Of a DNA stretch of 64,000 nucleotides, positions 42,808 to 52,785 are shown one piece after another. The stretch covers positions 1,240,001-1,304,000 of the forward strand of contig NZ_BMCU01000001.1 of assembly GCF_014635345.1 (NCBI RefSeq). Direction: 5' to 3'. Within the stretch, counting starts at the first letter, position 1. Every line of letters starts with the position of its first letter. A program made the translations under genes and the position numbers. Below the pieces are notes generated by a model. That model had not been told where the DNA came from and ran no database searches. It was given only the letters and a program-made list of their open reading frames with translations. The stretch comes from Rhodococcoides trifolii. GTDB taxonomy: Bacteria > Actinomycetota > Actinomycetes > Mycobacteriales > Mycobacteriaceae.

Positions 42808-43589
42808 TACACCAGCTGGTGTCCGGTGGCGAGGAGAGTGCCTGCGGTACTCCATAATTCGGCTGTCTGGTCGTGGTACCCGCGATGAAACCGTCGTGCG
42901 TGGGCGGTGGCCAGGAGAAAATCATCACCCTGAGCGGCGAGGTCCTCGGCGGTCGCGAAGAAGTGGACGGTCAGCGAGATCGTCCCGGCGGACAGGTACT
43001 TTCCGCGTCGCTGGAAGACGCGGGGGTAGAACGTGTCACTCAACGACGTCAGCGACGCGAAGTCCAGCGGACGCGGCGGCCTGTCCCTGATCCACACCTG
43101 ACCAACGGAATCAACGGCTTCGGTCTCCGTGAGTGCACCTGCCAGATACCGCATCTCGTAGTTCGCGGCCCACGCGATCATCGTCGGGAAGTCGATCGGG
43201 TCGATACCGTCGGGTCCTGGAACGTCCGGTCGCACGGCCTCGTCGGAATCCCAGGTATCGCGGCGGGTGCCGAACACGGCGGTGGCCGTCGTCGCGATCG
43301 TTCCGTTCTGGTGCAATTCGAGGTACCAGTGCTGGTTGCTGCGATTGGTACGCACTGCGCGCGTGGAGATCTCGAAGTCGCCCTCGGCGATGGGGCCGGC
43401 GAAGTTCACCGTGACGGTCAACGGGTCGCCGTGACGATCCGGATGCAACTCCACCGCGCGAACGAGCAGTGCGGCGGTCAGTCCGCCGAACGGCCCGACC
43501 ATGTTGTTGAACGGTGCGGAGGTTCGCCCGCGATACTTGCCGTCTCCCAGGCTTTCCAGCGCGAGAGCGTCGTCGAAGTTGTGGGTCAT
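42795..43589 (-). CDS. Acyl-CoA thioesterase-family hotdog protein
   Basis: 264 residues from ATG 43589. NNMVGPFGGLTAALLVRAVE at the N-terminus, PLTVTVNFAGPIAEGDFEIS and TISLTVHFFATAEDL match the double-hotdog TesB-like/4HBT_3 family. Its start overlaps the upstream SCO6745-like gene stop, so they are co-translated. The substrate is unknown. Confidence 0.82.
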   Translation of the reverse strand: MTHNFDDALALESLGDGKYRGRTSAPFNNMVGPFGGLTAALLVRAVELHPDRHGDPLTVTVNFAGPIAEGDFEISTRAVRTNRSNQHWYLELHQNGTIATTATAVFGTRRDTWDSDEAVRPDVPGPDGIDPIDFPTMIAWAANYEMRYLAGALTETEAVDSVGQVWIRDRPPRPLDFASLTSLSDTFYPRVFQRRGKYLSAGTISLTVHFFATAEDLAAQGDDFLLATAHARRFHRGYHDQTAELWSTAGTLLATGHQLVYYKD

Positions 43590-44455
43590 TTCTTCTTCGT
43601 CCCCGGCAGGAAACCGGCGTCGATCACGGCCTTCACGTACGGCCGAACGCTGGTGATGAGCTCGTCCGCGTCGGGCACGTCGTTCCACACGGCCGAGGCC
43701 ATGATGTCGGTGCGGTCCTCGATGTGCTGATCGAGGGTGACGCCGTCGGCGGTCAAGGCTTCTGCGCCGTCGGTAATACTCAGCAGCCCGCGCGTCGCCA
43801 ATCGGTCTGCGGCAGAGGCCCATTCGTCGTCGGACCACTCCCGTGTCAACTGGGTGATGCGCTTACCGAGTCCGCCGCGGCGGACCGCGGGATCGAGGTG
43901 CTTGGCCTCGTGGAACACGTTGGCCTCGGTCGGGTCGAGTTGGGCGTCGACGAGTGCGGCCAGGTGGCCGTCACCGCGCCACTCCCGCAGCACCGCAATG
44001 GAATGCCAGAGTTTCAGGTGGGGTGCGTCCGGGCGTTCCGAGGAATGCCATGCGGCGGCCAGTGGCCGACCCGCGAAGGATGCGGTGTCGCCGATGTCGC
44101 GCAGCCGGTCTGCCACCTCCACGAGGTGAGGTTCGTCGACGAGGGGGCCGAGCGCGTCGCCGAGGACGTGATCGAGCGCAGCCCAGCGGCGGTCTGCGAT
44201 GGTGTCGAGACCGGCTTCGAGTGCTTTGGGCCAGGAGCGTTCGACCAGCTTGTGGTTGAAGTTGAAGAACGCCGCAGCCACGACGCTGGGGCTGCACGCA
44301 CCCATCGGTGCCGCCCGCGAGCCGACGTACCAGGCGTGTCCGTCGAGTCCGGTGTCCGTCCCCGCCTGCGTGAGGTCGGGGTTGAAGTACGCGGTGATGT
44401 GGTACCGCTCGAACGTCTTATAGGCAGCGCGTGCGAGCTCCGGCGAGGTGGTCAT
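43586..44455 (-). CDS. SCO6745-family protein
   Basis: 289 residues from ATG 44455. The N-terminal TSPELARAAYKTFERYHITA, a central YVGSRAAPMGACSPSVVAAA and AWHSSERPDAPHLKLWHSIA, then LREWRGDGHLAALV fit this helical actinobacterial family, whose role is unknown. Operon with the thioesterase gene. Confidence 0.75.
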   Translation of the reverse strand: MTTSPELARAAYKTFERYHITAYFNPDLTQAGTDTGLDGHAWYVGSRAAPMGACSPSVVAAAFFNFNHKLVERSWPKALEAGLDTIADRRWAALDHVLGDALGPLVDEPHLVEVADRLRDIGDTASFAGRPLAAAWHSSERPDAPHLKLWHSIAVLREWRGDGHLAALVDAQLDPTEANVFHEAKHLDPAVRRGGLGKRITQLTREWSDDEWASAADRLATRGLLSITDGAEALTADGVTLDQHIEDRTDIMASAVWNDVPDADELITSVRPYVKAVIDAGFLPGTKKK

Positions 44456-44487
44456 GAGTACTGAACGTACCCATGACCATTCCGGGG

Positions 44488-44772
44488 TCAGCTGACGGTC
44501 AGGTACGGCGTCCACGCGGTGAAGGAATGTCCCATGGATGTGCAGGTCAGGGAATTGTTGAAGCCGACCTGGCAGTTGGCTCCGCCGTAGGTGATCGATC
44601 CTTCGAGTTGCTTGCTGCCGCCGTGGCCGCGCGGTCCGCCGATGCCGAACGTCGGGTGGGCGGGAAACCACGGGACGTCGATCGCGATGTCGTAGACCTT
44701 GGGGGAGGTCGGGATCTGGGTGAGGAACAGGCCGTCCGGGATGTCGCAGGCCACGACGCCGTTGGGGGTCAT
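44488..44772 (-). pseudogene. Truncated secreted-type protein gene
   Basis: 94 codons from an internal ATG. The same frame is open upstream to a stop near 44880 and encodes GSYPTTPVVAPDAYLQGNTV, then YFSSGALNCSM, which reads as real protein, but it has no start codon and no signal peptide. Paired cysteines (LNCSM, VACDIP, ANCQVG, LTCTSM) suggest it was exported. Probably the surviving 3' end of a broken gene. Confidence 0.5.
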
Positions 44773-44934
44773 GGAGCAATTGAGAGCGCCGGACGAGAAG
44801 TAGACGGTGTTGCCCTGTAGATAGGCGTCGGGCGCGACTACCGGGGTGGTGGGGTAAGAGCCGTTACGGAGCCTTTCGAATCAGCTCGAGCCGAACTGTT
44901 CCGTCGATGACATCGAGAGAACATCGTTGAATCC

Positions 44935-45414
44935 ATGACTACCAGCACTATTCGCACGTCCGTCGTTCCGTTCGTCCTCGACGCCAGAGGAACCGGTGTC
45001 GCGCAGCATCTCTCCGCCGAGGGCGACGCGGGACACGAGTTCGACACCGACGCCTACCCTGCGTTCGGCGGCAAGGACGAGGCGCCGAGCCCGCTGTTCT
45101 ACGCACTCGGGGCGTTGACGTCGTGCAACCAGGTGACGGCCGCCCTCGTGGCCAAGGACCTTGGAATTACCCTCGGCGAGTTCATCTTTCGAATTCAGGG
45201 CGATCTCGACACCGCGGTTCTGGTGAACGGCGACGAGGGCAACTCCAACTTCGACAAGGTTGCGGTGGCGGCGACGGTGCAGACCGATGCGGACCAGGCG
45301 ACGTTCGAGACGTTCGTGTCCGAGGTCGAGCGCCGGTGCCCGGTGACGCAGCTGTTCGTACGCAGCGGGCTCGAGTTCGTCAACGAGTGGACCAACGCGG
45401 AGCTCACCCGATAA
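44935..45414 (+). CDS. OsmC-family protein
   Basis: 159 residues. YPAFGGKDEAPSPLFYALGA, LTSCNQVTAALVAKDLG gives the peroxidatic-type Cys of OsmC/YhfA proteins; the second Cys is in RRCPVTQLF. Likely thiol peroxidase or stress protein. The end overlaps the convergent acyl-CoA dehydrogenase. Confidence 0.85.
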   Translation: MTTSTIRTSVVPFVLDARGTGVAQHLSAEGDAGHEFDTDAYPAFGGKDEAPSPLFYALGALTSCNQVTAALVAKDLGITLGEFIFRIQGDLDTAVLVNGDEGNSNFDKVAVAATVQTDADQATFETFVSEVERRCPVTQLFVRSGLEFVNEWTNAELTR

Positions 45415-46564
45415 CGCTGGTACCCGCAACCAGCGCCTTCGCGATGATGGTCCGCATGATGTCGTTCGTGCCTTCGGCAATCGCCATGAGCGGGGCGTCG
45501 CGGTAGAGGCGCTCGACGACGAACTCGGTCGAGTAGCCGTATCCACCGTGGATCCGCATCGCCTCCAGGCTTGCGGTGATGGCGGCCTCGGACGCGAAGT
45601 ACTTCGCCATCCCCGCCTCGACGTCGACGCGCTTGCCCGAATCAGCCTGCGCCGCTGCCCAATATGTCATCAGGCGCGCTGCCTGCAGCTGCGTGGCCAT
45701 GTCCGCGATCTTGAGCTGAATGGCCTGAAACTCGGCGATGGGTTGGCCGAATGCAGTCCGCTGCCTCGCGTACTCGAGCGCAGCGTCGTAGGCGGCTTGC
45801 GCAATGCCCACGCTGCGGCCCGCAATGTTCAGGCGCCCGATCACGAGTCCCGAGAGTGCGTGCTGCAGGCCGTGTCCCTCGTCGCCGCCCAGGACTGCGT
45901 CGGCGGGGACCCGCACGTTGTCGAACGTGATCTCGCAGGACTCGGTGCCCTTGTAGCCGAGCTTGCCCATGTCGCTTCGAACATCGAAACCGTCTGCGGT
46001 GGTGTCGATCAGCAGCACGGACATGCCCTTGTGTGCGGGCGTGGTGGTCCCGGTTTTGACCAGCGTAGGAAGCACATTCGCGTGCCGGGCATTGGTGATC
46101 CACGTCTTCGCACCGTTGACGACGTAGTGGTCACCGTCGCGCCGGGCGGTGGTGGCGATGCCCTGCAGGTCGGTGCCCGCGCCGGGTTCGGTGAGAGCGA
46201 TGCCGGTGCGCCACTCACCTGTTGCCAGCTTCGGGAGGTAGGTCGTCTTCTGCTCGTCGGTCCCGTGTGTGGAAATCATCCAGCACGACAGATTGTGGCT
46301 GCCGAGAATGCCGGCGATGCCCATCCACCCGCGCGCGAGTTCCTCGTAGACCAGCGTGAAGGACACCATGTCCAGGTCGAGACCGCCGTACAACTCGGGC
46401 GTCGTGATTCCGAACAGGCCCATGGCCTTCATGTGGTCGACGATCTCGGTGGGATAGCGGTCCGTCTTCTCCCACTCGTTGGCGACGGGGACGATCTCCT
46501 TTTCGACAAAGGTGCGCAGCGCTTTACGAAAGGCGAGCTGCTCTTCGTCGTAGGTGAAGTCCAT
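45404..46564 (-). CDS. Acyl-CoA dehydrogenase
   Basis: 386 residues, the usual length. GIALTEPGAGTDLQGIATTA, CEITFDNVRVPADAVLG, QPIAEFQAIQLKIADMATQL and IHGGYGYSTEFVVERLYRDA are standard FAD and substrate-binding regions. The catalytic Glu would be in YRDAPLMAIAEGTNDI. Chain-length preference is unknown. Confidence 0.92.
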   Translation of the reverse strand: MDFTYDEEQLAFRKALRTFVEKEIVPVANEWEKTDRYPTEIVDHMKAMGLFGITTPELYGGLDLDMVSFTLVYEELARGWMGIAGILGSHNLSCWMISTHGTDEQKTTYLPKLATGEWRTGIALTEPGAGTDLQGIATTARRDGDHYVVNGAKTWITNARHANVLPTLVKTGTTTPAHKGMSVLLIDTTADGFDVRSDMGKLGYKGTESCEITFDNVRVPADAVLGGDEGHGLQHALSGLVIGRLNIAGRSVGIAQAAYDAALEYARQRTAFGQPIAEFQAIQLKIADMATQLQAARLMTYWAAAQADSGKRVDVEAGMAKYFASEAAITASLEAMRIHGGYGYSTEFVVERLYRDAPLMAIAEGTNDIMRTIIAKALVAGTSVIG

Positions 46565-46626
46565 AGGATCCTCGTCTCGTCATCTTCGTCGAGGATACGA
46601 CCGGGACGCTCGGCAGGACATGCTTC

Positions 46627-47229
46627 TCAGAAGAGCCGCGCCACCTGAGCGGACAGTTGGAAACCGAAACCGCCGTCGTTCGTACACGTCATACCGTCCT
46701 CGCGAGAGACGCAGGTGTACGTGTTCATCGAGATGGACTCGTTGTACTGCAACACTTTCGGTGTTTGTGAATAGAACACGCCCTGATTGAAGCATGCCGG
46801 TTCGATGGTCGACTGCTTCATGAAATAGCCCTTGGTGAGCTGGTCGACGGTGAACGTCGGGTTGGTGCAGCTTGCACCGGGAGGCACCGGAGCGTCGGCG
46901 GCTTGGCAGCCGGACCCGTATTCGAGGGACGAGATCCTGCACGCGATGTTGCCTGACGGTGAGGTCCAGGAGATGCCGTTCCCGTCGTCGAAGGTGGCCG
47001 GGTCGACGGCGGTGATCGGTGCATCGGGCGCAGACGCGGTCTCGGTGACGGTCTCGGTCGCCGGCGCAGCTGAACTGGTCCTGGTCAGGGTGGGGAGAGA
47101 GCTCGTCGGGGCCGGTTGACCTGCTGTCGACGTACTTACCGCATCGGGCGGAGTATCGGCCTGCCCGCCGCACGCGGTCAACGTGAGGGCGAGGGCAGCG
47201 GTGGCAGTCAGAGCGAGCGTGCGAAACAT
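46627..47229 (-). CDS. Secreted lipoprotein
   Basis: 200 residues, ATG 47229 with GGAGG. Lipobox LTLTAC follows a hydrophobic signal; a Thr/Ser/Pro linker leads to a Cys-rich domain (IACRIS, GSGCQAAD, ASCTNP, PACFNQ, YTCVSR, MTCTNDGGFGFQLS) typical of mycolata surface lipoproteins. Function unknown. Confidence 0.83.
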   Translation of the reverse strand: MFRTLALTATAALALTLTACGGQADTPPDAVSTSTAGQPAPTSSLPTLTRTSSAAPATETVTETASAPDAPITAVDPATFDDGNGISWTSPSGNIACRISSLEYGSGCQAADAPVPPGASCTNPTFTVDQLTKGYFMKQSTIEPACFNQGVFYSQTPKVLQYNESISMNTYTCVSREDGMTCTNDGGFGFQLSAQVARLF

Positions 47230-47382
47230 GGGGCCTCCTACGTCGGCTGTCAGGAGGTATATCCGTCGGCCATGCGGCGTCGTTAGCCGGTCGAACGTAA
47301 CGATTCGGGGTCGGAGATGGTCGAAAGTTGTACGTCCGGAACGGATTCGCGAAAGCCGACACATCCCACCCCACCACACGAA

Positions 47383-47429
47383 AATCCGGCGCCGAGCGGT
47401 TCGGAGAACGAACCGCTCGACGCCGGATT
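47383..47429 (-). terminator. Rho-independent-type terminator after rpe
   Basis: 20-bp arms 47383-47402 and 47410-47429 with one mismatch and a 7-base loop; on the reverse strand a short T-run follows. It ends the tkt-tal-rpiB-rpe transcript. Confidence 0.8.
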
Positions 47430-47438
47430 GTGGTGGTG

Positions 47439-48137
47439 TCAGGCCGCCAGTCGGCCCTGAGCGCTGGCGACTGCGTTGGAGCGAAGCGTGTCGACCGCTG
47501 CCTTCTTGCCGTCCTTGTACGAGTACATCCACGAGCCGGAGATGAAGACGTCGGCTCCGGCGGAGGAGGCTCCCTTGATGGTGGCGTCGGTGATTCCGCC
47601 GTCGACCTCGATCTCGATGGGGAATCCGGACTCGTCGATCATCGTGCGCAAGCGCGCGACTTTCGGCTCGACCGACGGGATGTAGGCCTGGCCCCCGAAC
47701 CCCGGGTTGACGGTCATCGCGAGGATGAGGTCGGTCTCGCTGAGCACGTGCTCGACCGTCTCCACCGGCGTGTGCGGGTTGATCGCGACGCCGCTGCGGG
47801 CGCCGAGATCGCGGATGTTCGCGAGGGTGCGGTGCAGGTGGGTGCAGGCCTCGGCGTGCACGATGATCACCTCGCACCCCGCGTCGATGTACCGCTTCAC
47901 CAGCTTGTCCGGCTCGACGACCATGAGGTGCGCTTCGAATCCGACACTGCTGTGCGGCTTGCACGCCGCAATGATGTCGGGTCCGAGCGTGAGGTTGGGG
48001 ACGAAGACGCCGTCCATGACGTCCCACTGGATGCGGTCGACGCCGGCCTCGCACAGCTCGCGGACTTCGTCACCGAGACGGGCGAAGTCGGCGGGCAGCA
48101 CGGAGGGCACGATCAAGGGTTGCTGTGACGTGGTCAT
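47439..48137 (-). CDS. rpe: Ribulose-phosphate 3-epimerase
   Basis: 232 residues from ATG 48137, overlapping the rpiB stop by 4 bp. IQWDVMDGVFVPNLTLGPDI, GFEAHLMVVEPDKL, MTVNPGFGGQAYIPSVEPKV and IEVDGGI give the metal and catalytic residues. It interconverts ribulose and xylulose 5-phosphates. In this operon it helps regenerate the RuMP acceptor. Confidence 0.95.
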   Translation of the reverse strand: MTTSQQPLIVPSVLPADFARLGDEVRELCEAGVDRIQWDVMDGVFVPNLTLGPDIIAACKPHSSVGFEAHLMVVEPDKLVKRYIDAGCEVIIVHAEACTHLHRTLANIRDLGARSGVAINPHTPVETVEHVLSETDLILAMTVNPGFGGQAYIPSVEPKVARLRTMIDESGFPIEIEVDGGITDATIKGASSAGADVFISGSWMYSYKDGKKAAVDTLRSNAVASAQGRLAA

Positions 48138-48610
48138 TTGCTGACTGTCCTTTCTGGAACGTGTCCCGATCTCGCGAACTCGTTCATGATGTCGATGCGT
48201 CGCTGGTGGCGCCCGTCCTTCGTCCACTCCGAAGTGAGGAACGCGTTCACCACCGCGAGGGTCTCGCTGAGGGTGTGCATGCGCGCGCCGACGCCGATCA
48301 GCCGAGCGTTGTTGTGCTGGCGTGCCAGCCGCGCGGTGTCGATGTTCCACGCGAGGGCGCACCGCACTCCGTCGACGAGGTTCGCCGCCATCTGCTCGCC
48401 GTTGCCGCTTCCGCCGACCACGACACCGAGGCTGCCCTCGTCGGCCAGCACTCGTTGCGCAGTGTCGATACAGAACGCGGGGTAGTCGTCGTCAGGATCG
48501 AAACTGTGTGCGCCGCAATCGATCACCTGGTAACCCTTGATCTTCAGATCTTGGGCGATGGCGTTCTTGCGTTCGAAGCCGGCGTGGTCTGCTCCCAGGT
48601 ACACGCGCAT
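48134..48610 (-). CDS. rpiB: Ribose-5-phosphate isomerase B
   Basis: 158 residues from ATG 48610. MRVYLGADHAGFERKNAIAQ, the Cys-bearing VIDCGAHSF, GVVVGGSGNGEQMAANLVDG (catalytic loop with Gly-Ser-Gly-Asn-Gly) and ALAWNIDTARLARQHNNARL identify RpiB. Links ribose and ribulose 5-phosphates in the same operon; one base separates it from tal. Confidence 0.95.
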   Translation of the reverse strand: MRVYLGADHAGFERKNAIAQDLKIKGYQVIDCGAHSFDPDDDYPAFCIDTAQRVLADEGSLGVVVGGSGNGEQMAANLVDGVRCALAWNIDTARLARQHNNARLIGVGARMHTLSETLAVVNAFLTSEWTKDGRHQRRIDIMNEFARSGHVPERTVSK

Positions 48611-48611
48611 G

Positions 48612-49736
48612 TCAGTGAGCCGACGTCGCGGTACGAAGCTGCTCCGTGGTGGCGTCCAGGAGCTCGTTCCAGGCGACCTCGAACTTGTCGACGCCTTCCT
48701 TCTCGAGGACCGCGAACACGTCGTCGAGATCGATGCCGACGGCGGAGAGCTTGTCGAAGACCTGCTGCGACTCCACGGCGGTGCCGGACACGGTGTCACC
48801 CTCGAGCGTGCCGTGATCGGCGAATGCGTCGAGCGTCTTCTCGGGCATCGTGTTCACGGTGTTTCGGGCGACGAGCTGCGTCACGTACAGGGTGTCGGGG
48901 TAGTCCGGGTTCTTGACGCCCGTCGAGGCCCACAGTGGACGCTGGGGACGCGCACCGTCGTGGAGCAGCTGCTGATACCGGGGCGCCAGCTCGAAGATCT
49001 TCTCGTACGCCGCGTATGCGAGGCGGGCGTTGGCGAGTGCTGCCTTGCCGCGCAGCTCCAAGGCCTCCGGGGTACCGATCTTGTCGAGCCGCGCGTCGAT
49101 TTCGGTGTCGACGCGGGAGACGAAGAACGACGCCACCGATTCGATCTTCGACAGATCGTGGCCGGCCGCCTTCGCAGCCTCGATCCCGTCGAGGTAGGCA
49201 TCCATCACCAGTTCGTAGCGTTCCACCGAGAAGATCAACGTCACGTTGACGCTGATGCCCTCACCGATCACCTTGGCGATGGCCGGAATTCCGGCTTCGG
49301 TGGCGGGGATCTTGATGAACAAGTTGGGACGGTCGACGATCTTCCACAGTTCGATGCCCTGTGCGACGGTTTTGTCGGCGTCGTGCGCGAGGCGCGGGTC
49401 GACCTCGATGGAAACTCGGCCGTCGACGCCGTTGCTCGCCTCGAACTGCGGGGCGAGGACGTCGCACGCGGCGCGCACGTCGTCGGTGGTCACGGTGCGG
49501 ATGGTGTCCGTTGCGTCGGCCCCACGCTCGGCGAGTTCGCGGACCTGCGCGTCGTAGACGTCGCCCTTGCTGAGAGCGGCCTGGAAGATGGACGGGTTGG
49601 TGGTGACACCGACGATGCTCTTGGTCGCGACGAGTTCGGCGAGATTGCCGGATTCGATGCGGTCACGGGAGAGATCGTCGAGCCACACGGACACGCCTGC
49701 GGCGGCGAGCTTTTCGAGATTGGCGTTCTGAGTCAT
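48612..49736 (-). CDS. tal: Transaldolase
   Basis: 374 residues, the actinobacterial length. Schiff-base lysine in [13 protein letters not shown], with [40 protein letters not shown] and [20 protein letters not shown]. Part of the sugar rearrangement needed by the RuMP cycle. AAGGGA precedes its start. Confidence 0.95.
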   Translation of the reverse strand: MTQNANLEKLAAAGVSVWLDDLSRDRIESGNLAELVATKSIVGVTTNPSIFQAALSKGDVYDAQVRELAERGADATDTIRTVTTDDVRAACDVLAPQFEASNGVDGRVSIEVDPRLAHDADKTVAQGIELWKIVDRPNLFIKIPATEAGIPAIAKVIGEGISVNVTLIFSVERYELVMDAYLDGIEAAKAAGHDLSKIESVASFFVSRVDTEIDARLDKIGTPEALELRGKAALANARLAYAAYEKIFELAPRYQQLLHDGARPQRPLWASTGVKNPDYPDTLYVTQLVARNTVNTMPEKTLDAFADHGTLEGDTVSGTAVESQQVFDKLSAVGIDLDDVFAVLEKEGVDKFEVAWNELLDATTEQLRTATSAH

Positions 49737-49739
49737 GTT

Positions 49740-51827
49740 CTATCCCTTCGAATTTTCGAGTGAGCGCTTCGCGGCGGCCGTGACGGCCTCGGCCGTGATG
49801 CCGAACTCGCGGAAAAGTGTTTCTGCACTGGCGGATGCGCCGAAGTGCTCGAGCGAGACCGCTTCACCGGTGTCGCCCAGCAGGCGGTACCAGGAGATGG
49901 CGAGGCCGGCTTCGACCGACACCCTTGCCTTGACCGCGGGCGGGATCACCGAGTCGCGGTAGCTCTTGTCCTGTGCTTCGAACCAGTCGAGGCACGGAAT
50001 GGACACGACCCGAGTCGGCACACCGTCGGCCTCGAGCGTCTCGCGGGCGGCAACGGCGAGCTGCAGTTCCGAACCCGTGCCGATCAGCACGACCTCCGGG
50101 GTGCCCGTCGACGCCTCGGCGAGGACGTATCCGCCGCGTGCGACGCCGTCCTGTGCCTTGTCGGCGGTGCCCTCGAGGATCGGAATGTCCTGACGGGTCA
50201 GGGCAAGTGCGACCGGTCCCGTGGTGTGCTCGATCGCGGCGCGCCATGCCTGCGAGGTCTCGTTCGCGTCACCCGGTCGGATGACGGCGACGTTGGGAAT
50301 GTTGCGCAGCGAGGCGATGTGCTCGATCGGCTGGTGGGTGGGGCCGTCCTCGCCGAGACCGATCGAGTCGTGGGTCCACACGTAGATGGCGGGGGTGTTC
50401 ATGATGGCCGCGAGCCGCACCGCCGGGCGCATGTAGTCGCTGAACACGAGGAAGGTGCCGCCGTAGGGACGGGTGGGTCCGTGCAGCGCGATGCCGTTCA
50501 GGATCGACCCCATCGCGTGCTCACGGATGCCGAAGTGCAGGTTCCGTCCGTACGGGTTGGCGCTCCAGTCCTTGGTGGAGATGGTCGCCGGTCCGAAGGA
50601 ATCAGCTCCGTCGATGACCGTGTTGTTGCTGCCCGCGAGATCGGCGGAGCCGCCCCACAATTCGGGCAGCGTCGCTGCGATCGCGTTGAGTGCGGCTCCC
50701 GACGCCTTACGAGTGGCGACGGCTTTCGACCCGACCTCGTAGGTGGGGAGACCGTCGGCCCAGCCGCTGGGAAGCGTGTGGCTCTGCAGGCGCTCGAAGA
50801 GTGCGAAGCCTTCCGGTGCGCGGGTGGCCCAGGCGTCCATCTCGCCCTGCCACTCGGACCGGCTGGTGATGCCGCGGTCGCCGATCTGCCGCGCGTGTGC
50901 CAGCACGTCGGGGTCGACGTCGAAGCTCTTCTCGGGGTCGAAGCCGAGAGCCTTTTTCACACCCGCGACCTCGTCCGCTCCCAGGGCGGCACCGTGCACG
51001 CCGCCGGTGTTCATCTTGGTCGGCGCGGGGTAGCCGATGACGGTGCGAAGCACGATGATCGAGGGCCGGTCGAGTTCTGCTTTCGCGGCCTCGGCGGCGG
51101 ACAGGATGGCGTCGATGCTCTCGCCGTCCTCGACGACCTGAACGTGCCACCCGTACGCGGCGTAGCGGGCCGACACGTCTTCGCTCAGGGCGATAGCGGT
51201 GTCGTCTTCGATGGAGATCTTGTTGTCGTCGTAGAAGACGATCAGGTTGCCCAACTGCTGCAGGCCGGCGATCGAGGATGCCTCGGAGGTGACGCCTTCT
51301 TCGATGTCGCCGTCCGAGGCGATCACGTAGATGTGGTGGTCGAACGGGCTCTGGCCGGGTGCGGGCTCGGGGTCGAACAGTCCTCGCTCGCGGCGGGCGG
51401 CCATTGCCATGCCGACGGCGGACGAGAGGCCTTGGCCCAGCGGTCCGGTGGTCATCTCGACGCCGCGGGTGTGCCCCACCTCGGGGTGTCCCGGGGTCAG
51501 AGAGCCCCACTGGCGCAACGACTTCAGGTCGTCGAGCTCGAGTCCGTACCCGGAGAGGTACAGCTGGATGTAGAGCGTGAGGGACGAATGTCCGCACGAG
51601 AGAACGAAACGGTCGCGGCCGACCCAGTCGGGATCGGACGGGTCGTGGCGCATGATCCGCTGAAAGAGGCTGTACGCCAGGGGCGCCAGGCTCATCGCGG
51701 TTCCGGGATGGCCGTTACCCGCCTTCTCCACGGCGTCCGCGGCGAGCACGCGTGCGGTGTCGACTGCCTTGGTGTCCAGTTCGGACCACGCCGCTGCGGA
51801 GTCCGTTCGAGTTGCGCTCAGAGTCAT
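49740..51827 (-). CDS. tkt: Transketolase
   Basis: 695 residues. Thiamine diphosphate motif [13 protein letters not shown] in [20 protein letters not shown] through [46 protein letters not shown] and [20 protein letters not shown] are standard. First intact enzyme of the regeneration operon; probably one of two transketolases in the genome. Confidence 0.95.
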   Translation of the reverse strand: MTLSATRTDSAAAWSELDTKAVDTARVLAADAVEKAGNGHPGTAMSLAPLAYSLFQRIMRHDPSDPDWVGRDRFVLSCGHSSLTLYIQLYLSGYGLELDDLKSLRQWGSLTPGHPEVGHTRGVEMTTGPLGQGLSSAVGMAMAARRERGLFDPEPAPGQSPFDHHIYVIASDGDIEEGVTSEASSIAGLQQLGNLIVFYDDNKISIEDDTAIALSEDVSARYAAYGWHVQVVEDGESIDAILSAAEAAKAELDRPSIIVLRTVIGYPAPTKMNTGGVHGAALGADEVAGVKKALGFDPEKSFDVDPDVLAHARQIGDRGITSRSEWQGEMDAWATRAPEGFALFERLQSHTLPSGWADGLPTYEVGSKAVATRKASGAALNAIAATLPELWGGSADLAGSNNTVIDGADSFGPATISTKDWSANPYGRNLHFGIREHAMGSILNGIALHGPTRPYGGTFLVFSDYMRPAVRLAAIMNTPAIYVWTHDSIGLGEDGPTHQPIEHIASLRNIPNVAVIRPGDANETSQAWRAAIEHTTGPVALALTRQDIPILEGTADKAQDGVARGGYVLAEASTGTPEVVLIGTGSELQLAVAARETLEADGVPTRVVSIPCLDWFEAQDKSYRDSVIPPAVKARVSVEAGLAISWYRLLGDTGEAVSLEHFGASASAETLFREFGITAEAVTAAAKRSLENSKG

Positions 51828-51874
51828 GATGAGTTGTCGCTTTCTGATTGTAGAGATGGAAAGAAGAGAAGTTC

Positions 51875-52633
51875 TCAGACCGTCGCGACTCGTTGTGCGA
51901 GTCGAGTTCGGTTCTGATCAGGCCGATTCCGTAGGTCGGAGACCGCCTTCATGGCTTGCGAGTGACTGAGGCGGGATGCGAATCGCGCGAACAGTGCTGC
52001 CGAGATGACCGGTGCCGACACACCGTGTGTGATGGCCTCGTCCACGCTCCACATGCCTTCACCCGGGTGCTCGACGTAGCCCGACGTCGTGACGGGGTCG
52101 AGGTTCCCGGACAGGGCGTGCACCAGCAGGTCGAGCAACCACGACTGTGCCGCAGTATCTTTGGACCAGGCGCGCATCACGGCGGGGATGTCCATGATCA
52201 GGTCGTCGGCCGGCAGGGTCCGGTTCTGCTGGAGGTAGGTCGGTATGGACCCGCACTCGACGGCGCCGTCTCCTGCCATCAGTGCGTAGCCGACGTGTCG
52301 TTCCCACACTCGATCCGAGAAGCCACACTCCAGAAGGCGAATACCGCCCCGCGCCAGAACATCTGCGCCCTCGGTACCCGCGGAATTGCCGCCGTCGACG
52401 ACGAGGTCTCCGGGCGACAGGAGGCGGGACAGGTCGTCGATCACCCGACGGGTCGATGGGCCGGCGGGCATCAGTACCCACACTGCTCGCGGGCTGGGCA
52501 ACGCCTCGACCAGTGTGGCGAGGGAATCGGCTGCATACGGGTACCCCAACGTCTCGAGTCCGCGTTCGCGGAGCCGACTGCGGGTGCTACGGGCCATTTT
52601 TCCCGGGTACACCAGTCCTAGTTCGATAGTCAC
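51875..52633 (-). CDS. Degenerate 6-phosphogluconate dehydrogenase homologue
   Basis: 252 residues from GTG 52633. Parts of the short, NAD-type 6PGDH remain: LVVDGGNSAGTEGADVLARG, SWLLDLLVHALSGN, SGYVEHPGEGMWSVDEAITH, APVISAALFARFASRLSHSQ. But the Rossmann GLGxMG is LVYPGKMARS, and the segment with the catalytic Lys and the HNGIEYG motif is missing, with the sequence jumping from ALMAGDGAVECGSIPTYLQQ to PAVMRAWSKD. It is ~50 residues short. It is unlikely to decarboxylate 6-phosphogluconate; it may be a pseudoenzyme or decaying gene. It heads the tkt operon, 48 bp upstream. Confidence 0.75.
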   Translation of the reverse strand: MTIELGLVYPGKMARSTRSRLRERGLETLGYPYAADSLATLVEALPSPRAVWVLMPAGPSTRRVIDDLSRLLSPGDLVVDGGNSAGTEGADVLARGGIRLLECGFSDRVWERHVGYALMAGDGAVECGSIPTYLQQNRTLPADDLIMDIPAVMRAWSKDTAAQSWLLDLLVHALSGNLDPVTTSGYVEHPGEGMWSVDEAITHGVSAPVISAALFARFASRLSHSQAMKAVSDLRNRPDQNRTRLAQRVATV

Positions 52634-52785
52634 GTTGCCCGCCTTCGTCTTTGGAGTCGGACGCTTTCGTAGAGTGCGTCGGGTTCCATTTCTACGGCGG
52701 TTCGGGAACACCCACACCTGACCGGACGGCGAGCAGGTACTGGCCGCCCGGACTGGTGCGCCCGTGAATGTGATCCACGACACTG

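Noticed and set aside
46627..48054. 475-codon reverse frame upstream of the lipoprotein
   Set aside because: Only the part from ATG 47229 has a signal peptide and GGAGG site; the rest is a shadow of rpe.
49845..51917. 690-codon forward frame opposite transketolase
   Set aside because: Long shadow typical of high-GC coding DNA; transketolase is unambiguous.
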